Made by a program: the position numbers and the translations under genes. DNA of 11,460 bases from Rhodobacter sp. (lineage in GTDB: Bacteria; Pseudomonadota; Alphaproteobacteria; Rhodobacterales; Rhodobacteraceae): contig PNNE01000142.1 in assembly GCA_013824055.1 (NCBI GenBank), positions 1 through 11,460 on the forward strand. The letters are read 5' to 3'. Under the pieces are notes generated by a model, which saw nothing but the letters and a program-made list of their open reading frames with translations, was not told the origin of the DNA and did not search any database. Of the stretch, positions 1 to 7,819 are shown piece by piece; the stretch's first letter is position 1; the number at the start of each line of letters is the position of its first letter.

Positions 1-3
1 TAG

Positions 4-492
4 CTATTTCGAGGCCCCGACCACGATGATCCAGTGCAGCTTGTTGTCCGGAGCCGGGCTGACCGCGATGCCGACGCCGACTTCGCGCGCCTTGCGCAGC
101 AGGATGTTGTCCTTGTGCTTGGGCGAGTTCATCCACCACTGGACGGCACGCGTCCCGGAGGCAAAGCCGCGTCCGGTATTCTCGGCGGCGGTGCGGAAGG
201 CGTAGCCGGCCTTGCGCAGCCGGGTCTTCAGCGTGCCCCCGTCCGACGAGGTGTGGCTGATCGACTTGCGCCTTGCGTTGTCGCAGGCATGGCCCTGTGC
301 GGCCTTGTCCAGCTTGGCCGACAGCGCCAGTGCGGGCAAGCCGCGTGCCTGGCGTTCGGCGTTCAGATTGCTCAACAGCTCCTGCTGCATCGCGCTGGCA
401 TTGGTCGGAACCGTGCAGCCGGCCTGGGCCGCGGCGGAAAGGCACAGAAAGGCAGCGGTGGCAGCGGCCGCAACGGTCGAGAAAGTCGGCAT
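4..492 (-). CDS. Secreted CAP-domain (SCP/PR-1-like) protein
   Basis: This 162-residue protein belongs to the CAP superfamily (cysteine-rich secretory, antigen 5, PR-1), whose bacterial members are exported and mostly of unknown activity. Residues 1-24 form a signal peptide with an alanine-rich hydrophobic core ending AQA-G, so the protein is probably periplasmic or secreted. The CAP core spans about residues 38-160. Visible family hallmarks are the helix NAERQARGL (44-52), His80 in ISHTSSDG, Glu104 in AAENTG, the WWMNSPKHKDNIL block (119-131, with His126) and the closing strand GVGIAV. His80, Glu104 and His126 are candidates for the conserved CAP cavity residues. Cys26 and Cys70 could form a disulfide. 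The stop codon lies at 4-6, so the gene is complete. The start has a weak GGGGA-type ribosome binding site. The gene is divergent from the next one, and its role cannot be told from context. Confidence 0.88.
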   Translation of the reverse strand: MPTFSTVAAAATAAFLCLSAAAQAGCTVPTNASAMQQELLSNLNAERQARGLPALALSAKLDKAAQGHACDNARRKSISHTSSDGGTLKTRLRKAGYAFRTAAENTGRGFASGTRAVQWWMNSPKHKDNILLRKAREVGVGIAVSPAPDNKLHWIIVVGASK

Positions 493-703
493 GTCTGGTC
501 CCCGGTCAGTGGCACCTTTGCAGTTTCAGGATCAGTTGGGCCAGATTCGGGCAGAATGTGGCGCAAACCAAGAAATACGCGAGAAAGCTGCCCTCGGTCA
601 CTCAACCCTGGGCCATGTGAGCGGAGTGTTGCTGTGCACCGGCGCAAACGTGAGAACTGTTGCAGCCGGTTCGTGGCATGGTGCGACGCGGCTGGAGGAT
701 GGC
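493..703. other. Divergent intergenic region between the CAP gene and the phosphatidyltransferase gene
   Basis: This 211-bp stretch must hold the promoters of both divergent genes. I found no convincing -35/-10 pair on either strand, no stable hairpin and no small ORF with codon use like the neighbours. Long open frames that cross it are antisense or out-of-frame extensions of the flanking genes. The only clear signal is the ribosome binding site GGAGG at 694-698, which belongs to the gene starting at 704. Confidence 0.5.
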
Positions 704-1312
704 ATGCTTGATGGAATGATCCGCGAAGTGATCGACGCGCCGCTTGATCGGGGCGGACGCTGGCTTGCGGCGCGAGGAGCCTCGGCGGATGCGGTCACCC
801 TTGTCGGTCTGGCGCTGGGGCTGACGGGGGCCGCGCTGGTGGCCTTGGGCTTCAGCGGGCTGATCGTGGCCCTGCTGGTGCTGGCCAGCCGTCTGGCCGA
901 TGGGCTTGACGGGGCGGTGGCCCGGGCGCGGGGCAAGTCCGATTTCGGGGGCTATCTCGACATCGTCTGCGATTTTGCCTTCTACGGGGCCATTCCCTTG
1001 GGCTTCGTGCTGCTCGATCCAGCTTCGAACGGGGCTGCGGGGGCCTTTCTGCTGGCGGCCTTCTATGTCAACGGCGCGACCTTCCTGGGCTATGCGATCC
1101 TTGCCGCCAAGCGCGGGATGGAGACCCGGTCGCGGGGCGAGAAGTCGCTCTATTTCACCGCCGGCCTGCTGGAAGGGACCGAGACGATCCTGTTCTTCCT
1201 GCTGATCGTGCTCTTCCCGCAGCTCTTCGTCCCCGCGGCCTGGATCTTTGGCGCGCTTTGCCTGGTCACCGCGGCCGCGCGCGTGGCGCTGGCCGTGCGG
1301 ACCTTCCGTTAG
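704..1312 (+). CDS. CDP-alcohol phosphatidyltransferase family membrane protein
   Basis: This 202-residue integral membrane protein is of the CDP-alcohol phosphatidyltransferase family. These enzymes transfer a phosphatidyl or similar group from a CDP-linked donor to an alcohol in phospholipid synthesis. The family signature is complete: D66-x2-D69-G70-x2-A73-R74-x7-G82-x3-D86-x3-D90, in which the aspartates bind the metal ions and the CDP moiety. Hydrophobic segments at about residues 29-62, 91-128 and 150-195 fit five to six membrane helices. The ATG at 704 was chosen because GGAGG lies 5 bases upstream and the protein then has the family's usual length. The same frame stays open back to 212, but that part is antisense to the CAP gene. 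The acceptor alcohol cannot be assigned; it does not look like a standard pgsA or pssA product. Its stop codon overlaps the end of the convergent photolyase-like gene by 4 bp. Confidence 0.85.
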   Translation: MLDGMIREVIDAPLDRGGRWLAARGASADAVTLVGLALGLTGAALVALGFSGLIVALLVLASRLADGLDGAVARARGKSDFGGYLDIVCDFAFYGAIPLGFVLLDPASNGAAGAFLLAAFYVNGATFLGYAILAAKRGMETRSRGEKSLYFTAGLLEGTETILFFLLIVLFPQLFVPAAWIFGALCLVTAAARVALAVRTFR

Positions 1313-1680
1313 CCCATCACGGCCTCGCGAAAGCGGAAAAAGCCATGCGTGGCATGGGGCCAGGCCCGCCGGTTCAGCGCGGCCTGCACGCCCTTGCAGC
1401 AGGCTCCCCAGATGCCGGGCCGCAGTTCCAGCCACCCCTTCCAGTAGGTGCGCCACCAGACCTCGGCCAGGAACTTTTCGGCCCCGCGCGGATGGGCGCG
1501 CAAGGTGGCGTCGATCACCTCGGCCTCGGTCAGCAGCCGGTGCCGCAGCCAGGGCGACAGGGTCGAGACATGCGGGTGCCCCGCCAGGTCCAGATTGCGC
1601 AGCGCCGCATAGTCGCGCCCCGCGCGCGGCATAAAGGCGGTCAGGCGGTCAAGACCGGCCAGGCGGGACGCTGTGAACAT
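1309..1680 (-). pseudogene. Shortened photolyase/cryptochrome-like FAD-domain gene (probable internal deletion)
   Basis: The 123-residue reading frame resembles the beginning of the FAD-binding domain of the DNA photolyase/cryptochrome family. Visible traits are ARNL-like ALRNLDLAG (26-34), STLSPWLRHRLLTEAEV (39-55) and KFLAEVWWRTYWKGWLE (69-85), where photolyases have the same surface helices. Full-length relatives that lack the antenna domain are, from memory, roughly three times longer and continue into the FAD-pocket motifs (a W-R-W-VAG/N-x-x-SWRW type region). None of these is present here. After about residue 103 the sequence changes, and the last 17 or so residues (AWPHATHGFFRFREAVMG) read like a family C-terminal tail, suggesting an in-frame internal deletion. 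The product could not form a flavin pocket. A short expressed protein of unknown use cannot be ruled out. The stop overlaps the convergent membrane enzyme gene by 4 bp. Confidence 0.6.
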
Positions 1681-1753
1681 CTGTCGGGGTCTAGCCCGTC
1701 CCGCCAGCGTTTCAAGCCTGCATCACCGCTTTGGCAATTCGCCTTGACCCGCC

Positions 1754-1783
1754 CTTGCAGCCCCCGTGTCACCCAACTAAGAC
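1754..1783 (+). promoter_or_regulatory. Candidate clpP promoter, possibly heat-shock (RpoH) type
   Basis: CTTGCAG (1754-1760) is followed after 11 bases by CCCAACT (1772-1778). This approximates the alphaproteobacterial and enterobacterial RpoH pattern CTTGAAA then CCCAT-T. The same -35 core TTGCAG also has a weak vegetative -10 (TAAGAC, 1778-1783) at 17-bp spacing, so the two readings share one element. Heat-shock control of clpP is well known in proteobacteria, which makes the match plausible. It was found by eye only. Transcription would start near 1787, about 50 bases before the clpP start codon. Confidence 0.4.
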
Positions 1784-1837
1784 TCTGGCAATACATTCGA
1801 CGATATTCCTCGGAAAAGACAGAAGAGGCAGGCACCG

Positions 1838-2470
1838 ATGCGCGATCCCGTTGAGCACTACATGAACACGCTCGTCCCCATGGTCGTCGAACAGACCAGC
1901 CGCGGGGAACGCGCCTACGACATCTTCAGCCGCCTTCTGAAGGAACGGATCATCTTCCTGGGCGGTCCGGTGCACGACGGCATGTCCAGCCTGATCTGCG
2001 CGCAGCTTCTGTTCCTGGAATCGGAAAACCCGTCCAAGGAAATCAGCATGTACATCAACAGCCCCGGCGGCGTGGTGACCGCGGGCCTGTCGATCTATGA
2101 CACGATGCAGTACATCCGCCCGAAGATTTCGACGCTGGTGATCGGGCAGGCGGCCTCGATGGGCTCGCTGCTGCTGACGGCGGGCGAAAAGGGCATGCGC
2201 TTCAGTCTGCCGAACAGCCGGATCATGGTCCACCAGCCCTCGGGCGGCTACCAGGGCCAGGCGACCGACATCATGATCCACGCGCAAGAGACGCTGAAGC
2301 TGAAGCGCCGCCTGAACGAGATCTATGTCAAGCACACCGGCAACGACTATGACACCGTGGAAGCCGCGCTTGAACGCGACAACTTCATGTCGGCCGAGGA
2401 TGCCAAGGCCTGGGGTCTGATCGACCAGATCCTGGAAAGCCGCGGAAAGGCCGACGATACGTCGAAGTGA
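1838..2470 (+). CDS. clpP: ATP-dependent Clp protease proteolytic subunit ClpP
   Basis: ClpP is the serine peptidase of the Clp protease. Two heptameric rings form a closed barrel that degrades proteins fed in by ClpX or ClpA in the cytoplasm. The 210-residue sequence is full length. The catalytic triad is visible: Ser107 in GQAASMGS, His132 in IMVHQPSGG and Asp181 in LERDNFMSAEDA. The oxyanion strand SPGG (75-78) and the handle helix residues 143-165 are intact. The N-terminal residues before MVVEQTSRGERAYDIFSRLL are short, as expected for a propeptide removed by autoprocessing. The start at 1838 is supported by AGAGG at 1824-1828 and by family alignment. clpX follows on the same strand after 119 bases, but a strong terminator lies between them, so clpX probably also has its own promoter. 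Confidence 0.98.
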   Translation: MRDPVEHYMNTLVPMVVEQTSRGERAYDIFSRLLKERIIFLGGPVHDGMSSLICAQLLFLESENPSKEISMYINSPGGVVTAGLSIYDTMQYIRPKISTLVIGQAASMGSLLLTAGEKGMRFSLPNSRIMVHQPSGGYQGQATDIMIHAQETLKLKRRLNEIYVKHTGNDYDTVEAALERDNFMSAEDAKAWGLIDQILESRGKADDTSK

Positions 2471-2479
2471 CGCCCCATT

Positions 2480-2505
2480 CCCGTCGGATGGTCCGGCGGG
2501 TTTTT
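2480..2505 (+). terminator. Intrinsic terminator after clpP
   Basis: A 9-bp stem (CCCGTCGGA at 2480-2488 pairing with TCCGGCGGG at 2492-2500, one T-G wobble) closes a 3-base loop and is followed at once by TTTTT (2501-2505). It sits 10 bases after the clpP stop. This is a classic rho-independent terminator and implies that clpP and clpX are largely separate transcripts. Confidence 0.85.
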
Positions 2506-2509
2506 CGGA

Positions 2510-2552
2510 TTGTGGTGCCTTGGGGGTTGGCCTAAACTTCCACCAAGGCACC
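2510..2552 (+). promoter_or_regulatory. Candidate clpX promoter with a 10-bp inverted repeat around the -10
   Basis: TTGTGG (2510-2515) and TAAACT (2533-2538) are 17 bp apart and match the vegetative -35 and -10 at 3 and 4 of 6 positions. A perfect 10-bp inverted repeat, GGTGCCTTGG (2514-2523) and CCAAGGCACC (2543-2552), brackets the -10 box, with its arms in the spacer and near the expected start of transcription. It lacks a T-run, so it is not a terminator. It may be an operator for an unknown regulator or form a hairpin in RNA reading through from clpP. Confidence 0.4.
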
Positions 2553-2589
2553 GGCCCCGCGAACCGGGGACAAGCTTAGAGGACTGCGG

Positions 2590-3852
<1,263 letters not shown>

Positions 3853-4002
3853 GGTTCCGGCACAACGGACCTACGGCGGGCCCTGCGCCCGCCTTTTCCA
3901 TTCGGGCGGGATTGGCCGGTACGGTGTCGCGGCCTGGCGCTTGACCCTAGACCTCGGTCCGGCTTTCCGCCATATGGGGGAGGACGAACCTGGAGGCCGC
4001 CC
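3853..4002. other. Intergenic region after clpX
   Basis: The 150-bp gap holds the clpX terminator in its first third. TTGACC at 3941-3946 (preceded by C) is a good alphaproteobacterial -35 core, but I see no acceptable -10 at 16-18 bp spacing. The promoter of the downstream three-gene unit is therefore likely here but not precisely located. GGAGG at 3992-3996 is the ribosome binding site of the next gene. No small gene is evident. Confidence 0.45.
3875..3897 (+). terminator. Intrinsic terminator after clpX
   Basis: A perfect 7-bp GC stem (GGCGGGC at 3875-3881 with GCCCGCC at 3887-3893) with a 5-base loop is followed by TTTT (3894-3897). It starts 22 bases after the clpX stop codon and should end the clpX transcript. 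Confidence 0.85.
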
Positions 4003-4377
4003 ATGTATTTCCTCAAACGCCTGCTGACCTGGTGGAACAGCCAGACCATCGGCACTCAGCTGTTCACCGCCCGCAAGGGTGTGCGCGTGGGCGAGGATGA
4101 CGCGGGCAACATCTTCTACCAGACCGCCGACGCCAAGCGGCGCTGGGTGATCTACAATGGTGACATGGAGGCTTCGCGCGTGTCGCCCGACTGGCACGGC
4201 TGGCTGCACTACACCTGGGACGAGCCGCCGACCAAGCAGCCCCTGAAGCACAAGGCCTGGGAAAAGCCGCACCAGGAGAATCTGACCGGCACGGAAGCCG
4301 CCTATGCTCCGCCCGGCTCGATCCGCCGCGTGGAACCCGTCGCGCGCCGCGACTACGAGGCCTGGCAGCCCGAGTGA
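4003..4377 (+). CDS. NADH:ubiquinone oxidoreductase accessory subunit, NDUFA12 (B17.2) family
   Basis: The 124-residue protein matches the NDUFA12/B17.2 family, an accessory subunit of respiratory complex I that is found in mitochondria and in alphaproteobacteria, including the Paracoccus enzyme. It sits on the peripheral arm and is thought to help assembly or stability rather than catalysis. The family pattern is clear: GTQLFTARKGVRVGEDDAGN-YY-like segment (residues 17-40, here with IFYQT), RRWVIYNG (46-53), EASRVSPDWHGWLHY (56-70) and a C-terminal half rich in Pro and charged residues. It has no transmembrane helix or signal peptide. GGAGG at 3992-3996 sets the start. Its stop overlaps the start of the next gene, so it heads a translationally coupled trio. 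The core nuo genes are not in the window. Confidence 0.9.
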   Translation: MYFLKRLLTWWNSQTIGTQLFTARKGVRVGEDDAGNIFYQTADAKRRWVIYNGDMEASRVSPDWHGWLHYTWDEPPTKQPLKHKAWEKPHQENLTGTEAAYAPPGSIRRVEPVARRDYEAWQPE

Positions 4378-4859
4378 TGGCTTACGAACGCGCAGAAATC
4401 CTGGCCGGGGCGGCGGTTCTGGCGGTGGCAGTCGGCTTCACGCTTTACGCCGTGCAAGGGGCGGGCGTGATCAGTCAGCCGTCCGGCTATCCGCTGACCG
4501 CAAGCTTCCGCTCGGTCGAAGGCGTCAGCGTCGGCACCGATGTGCGGCTGGCCGGAGTCAAGGTCGGCACTGTCACTGCCCTGTCGCTGAACCCCGAAAC
4601 CTTCTTTGCCGACGCCACCATCTCGATGCGCAACGACGTGGCGATTCCGGTCGATTCCACGCTTCTCGTCTCGTCCGAGGGGCTTCTGGGCGGGGTCTTC
4701 GTCGAGGTGCAACCCGGCGGCGCCCTCGAGGTGCTGGAACCCGGCGGCGAGATCGAGGACACTCAGGGCGCAGTCAGCCTGATCAGCCTGCTGATGACAT
4801 TCGCGGGTGGCGGCGGCGGCGGGGGCGACGCCACCGCGGACACGACGGCCACACCATGA
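4377..4859 (+). CDS. mlaD: MlaD-family MCE-domain lipid transport protein
   Basis: The product is a 160-residue MCE protein of the MlaD type. MlaD forms a hexameric ring in the periplasm, anchored to the inner membrane, and carries phospholipids between the inner-membrane MlaFEB transporter and periplasmic MlaC to maintain outer-membrane lipid asymmetry. One transmembrane helix (about residues 6-26, ILAGAAVLAVAVGFTLYAV) is followed by the MCE domain (about 37-117), with FRSVEGVSVGTDVRLAGVKVG and the closing LLVSSEGLLGGVFVEVQPGG. The C-terminal end has hydrophobic SLISLLMTFAG and a run of seven glycines. ATG at 4377 overlaps the preceding stop as TGATG; GTG at 4374 is an alternative in the same frame. 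No mlaE, mlaF or mlaC gene is nearby, so its partners are encoded elsewhere. Confidence 0.85.
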   Translation: MAYERAEILAGAAVLAVAVGFTLYAVQGAGVISQPSGYPLTASFRSVEGVSVGTDVRLAGVKVGTVTALSLNPETFFADATISMRNDVAIPVDSTLLVSSEGLLGGVFVEVQPGGALEVLEPGGEIEDTQGAVSLISLLMTFAGGGGGGGDATADTTATP

Positions 4860-5290
4860 GAGCGCTGGCCCTGATCCTGGCGCTGGCGCTGCCGGCGTCC
4901 GCGCAAGAGCAAGCCGCGCCATCCGCCGCGCCCGAGTTCACCGACTCGCAGGGGGCAAGCCTCCGCTTCCTTGACAAGCTGACCAGCGAGACCGGCGATG
5001 TCGAACTTGGCGTCGGACAGGCGGCAAAGTTCGGGCGCCTCGTCGTCCAGCTGGACAGCTGTCGCTATCCGACCGCCAACCCCGCCTCGGACGCCGAGGC
5101 GCATCTGACGATCCGGGAAGAGACGACGGACACCCAGCTTTTCGCGGGCTGGATGCTGGCCTCGTCCCCCGCGTTGTCCGCGCTGGATCACCCGCGTTAC
5201 GATGTCTGGGTGCTGAACTGCGTCCTGCCGGAAGCCCCCGCCGAAGCCCCCCCCGAAACCCCGGCGACCGAGACGGGCGCAGGCGAATAA
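4856..5290 (+). CDS. Secreted DUF2155-domain protein
   Basis: The 144-residue protein carries a signal peptide (about residues 1-16, ending PASA-Q) and a DUF2155 domain, an alphaproteobacterial family without a known function. The domain runs from about residue 34 to 122, with the typical ASLRFLDKLT start, VGQAAKFGRLVVQLDSC, and the hallmark GWMLASSPALSALDHP-YDVWVLNC (98-122). Cys69 and Cys122 are the only cysteines in the mature part and probably form a disulfide in the periplasm. The last 22 residues are a low-complexity Pro/Ala/Glu tail. The start ATG overlaps the mlaD stop as ATGA, indicating translational coupling. The final 94 bp overlap the end of aat on the other strand, and no terminator separates the two. 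Confidence 0.87.
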   Translation: MRALALILALALPASAQEQAAPSAAPEFTDSQGASLRFLDKLTSETGDVELGVGQAAKFGRLVVQLDSCRYPTANPASDAEAHLTIREETTDTQLFAGWMLASSPALSALDHPRYDVWVLNCVLPEAPAEAPPETPATETGAGE

Positions 5291-5895
5291 CCCTGCGGAT
5301 CGAAGGTCGCGGGCTGCCCCAGCGCCGCGGCAAGCCGGCGATGGTAGTCCGCCCTCGGGATTTCGATGCCGCCAAGACTTGCCAGGTGCGGCGTCAGAAA
5401 CTGCGTGTCAAAGAGCCGGAACCCGCCGGCGCGCAGGCGGTGGACCGCGTAGGCCAGCGCGACCTTCGAGGCATCCGTCGCGCGGCTGAACATGCTTTCC
5501 CCGAAGAAGGCGCCGCCAAGCGTGACGCCATAGACCCCGCCGACCAGGTCCGGCCCCTTCCAGACCTCGACACTATGCGCAAGGCCAAGCCGGTGCAGCT
5601 GAAGGTAAAGCCGCTGAATCCGGTGGCTGATCCAGGTCTCGTCCCGCGCCGCACAGGCCTCGACCACGGCGTCGAAGGTGGTGTCGGTGGTGATGCGATA
5701 AGAGCCTGACCGGATGCGCTTGGCCAGGGACCGCGAGAGGTGAAAGCCGTCCAGCGGCAACACGCCACGGCGGCGCGGGTCGATCCAGTGGATTTCCGGA
5801 TCGTCGCGGCCGTCCGACATCGGAAAAATGCCCATCGCATAGGCGCGCAGCAGGATGTCGGGGGTCAGGTCTTCGGTCAAAGGCTTCTCGGGCAC
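5197..5895 (-). CDS. aat: Leucyl/phenylalanyl-tRNA-protein transferase
   Basis: Aat transfers Leu or Phe from aminoacyl-tRNA to the N-terminus of proteins that begin with Arg or Lys. This creates a type 2 N-degron recognised by ClpS and degraded by ClpAP in the cytoplasm. The 232-residue sequence contains the family signature VYGVTLGGAFFGESMFSRATDASKVAL in its middle, preceded by the N-terminal block LTPDILLRAYAMGIFPMSD and IHWIDPRRRGVLPL, and followed by LFDTQFLTPHLASLGGIEIPR. The start is GTG at 5893-5895, with AAGGAA on the minus strand 8 bases upstream. That ribosome binding site lies inside a perfect palindrome. The C-terminal 30 residues, ending TQFSTQTS, are antisense to the DUF2155 gene. 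The gene lies downstream of accBC on the same strand but is separated from it by three hairpins. Confidence 0.95.
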   Translation of the reverse strand: MPEKPLTEDLTPDILLRAYAMGIFPMSDGRDDPEIHWIDPRRRGVLPLDGFHLSRSLAKRIRSGSYRITTDTTFDAVVEACAARDETWISHRIQRLYLQLHRLGLAHSVEVWKGPDLVGGVYGVTLGGAFFGESMFSRATDASKVALAYAVHRLRAGGFRLFDTQFLTPHLASLGGIEIPRADYHRRLAAALGQPATFDPQGYSPAPVSVAGVSGGASAGASGRTQFSTQTS

Positions 5896-5898
5896 TTA

Positions 5899-5920
5899 CA
5901 AATTCCTTCGAAGGAATTTG
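5899..5920. repeat. Perfect 22-bp palindrome containing the aat ribosome binding site
   Basis: Positions 5899-5920 read identically on both strands: left arm CAAATTCCTTC, right arm its exact complement GAAGGAATTTG, centred on TTCGAA. On the minus strand the right arm carries AAGGAA, 8 bases before the aat GTG, so a hairpin in the mRNA would bury the ribosome binding site. It could also act as a transcription factor site or part of a terminator for accC. Confidence 0.9.
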
Positions 5921-5942
5921 CAAAAGTCTTCGAAGACTTTTG
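5921..5942. repeat. Second perfect 22-bp palindrome, directly adjacent
   Basis: Positions 5921-5942 have left arm CAAAAGTCTTC and right arm GAAGACTTTTG, again perfectly self-complementary and centred on TTCGAA. It abuts the first palindrome without a gap, and both begin CAAA and end TTTG. The arms end in TTTTG on either strand, so it could work as a weak bidirectional terminator. From memory, similar TTCGAA-centred palindromes are dispersed in Rhodobacteraceae genomes. Confidence 0.9.
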
Positions 5943-5947
5943 CGGTA

Positions 5948-5967
5948 GGGCGCCCAGCCGGGCGCCC
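5948..5967 (-). terminator. GC hairpin just after accC
   Basis: GGGCGCCC (5948-5955) and GGGCGCCC (5960-5967) form an 8-bp perfect stem with a 4-base loop, starting 6 bases after the accC stop in the minus direction. No T-run follows directly, but the next palindrome ends in TTTTG. The set of hairpins probably ends or protects the accBC transcript; strict intrinsic termination is uncertain. Confidence 0.55.
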
Positions 5968-5973
5968 CGTCGA

Positions 5974-7320
<1,347 letters not shown>

Positions 7321-7330
7321 GGGTCCGCCC

Positions 7331-7819
7331 TTATTCGATGATCATCAGGGGGGCGCCGTATTCGACCGGGTGGCCATCCTCGACCAGGATCCGCTTCACC
7401 GTGCCTGCGCGCGGGGCGGGGATGTGGTTCATCGTCTTCATCGCCTCGATGATCAGGACGGTCTGGCCTTCGACGACCTGGGCACCGATGGTCGCGAAGG
7501 GCGTGGCGCCGGGTTCGGCGGCGAGGTAGACCGTGCCGACCATCGGCGAGGTCACCGCGCCCGGATGCTGGGCGGGGTCTTCGCTGATCGCCGCGACCGC
7601 CGGGGCAGCCGCAACCGCAGCCGAGGCATGATGCGCCACCGGGGCCGGGGCGGCGGCGGCGACAGTCACCACGTTCGACTGCTTGACGACCCGGACATCC
7701 AGGCTGTCACCGACGCCATATTCGCGCTTTACCGACAGTTCGGTCAGATCGTTCTTGTTCAGAAGCTCGGCAAGCGCCGAGATGAAGGCAACGTCGGTGT
7801 CGGTGTTCTGCTTGCTCAT
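7331..7819 (-). CDS. accB: Acetyl-CoA carboxylase biotin carboxyl carrier protein
   Basis: AccB carries biotin between the biotin carboxylase (AccC) and carboxyltransferase (AccA/AccD) sites of acetyl-CoA carboxylase. The 162-residue protein has three parts. The N-terminal helical segment (about 1-50) contains AELLNKNDLTELSVKRE. An Ala/Pro-rich flexible linker follows (about 54-88). The C-terminal biotinyl domain (about 89-162) has the biotinylation motif EAMKTMN, in which Lys128 is the acceptor, and the upstream SPMVGTVY strand. The thumb typical of acetyl-CoA carboxylase carriers is visible as AAEPGATPFATIGAQV. The start is supported by AGAGGA just upstream. It is the first gene of accBC. 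accA and accD are not in the window. Confidence 0.97.
   Translation of the reverse strand: MSKQNTDTDVAFISALAELLNKNDLTELSVKREYGVGDSLDVRVVKQSNVVTVAAAAPAPVAHHASAAVAAAPAVAAISEDPAQHPGAVTSPMVGTVYLAAEPGATPFATIGAQVVEGQTVLIIEAMKTMNHIPAPRAGTVKRILVEDGHPVEYGAPLMIIE

Noticed and set aside
34..711. Long plus-strand frames over the CAP gene
   Set aside because: Antisense to a gene with a clear signal peptide and CAP motifs; the composition is typical of shadow frames.
602..1456. A 284-codon open frame on the minus strand over the phosphatidyltransferase gene
   Set aside because: The plus strand has the complete family motif; the minus frame is low-complexity Arg/Gln/Gly-rich. I also checked it for the missing photolyase core and saw none.
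3941..3969. MerR-type long-spacer promoter at TTGACC with a GACC/GGTC repeat
   Set aside because: No -10 hexamer is present at 17-20 bp, and the repeat arms are only 4 bp.
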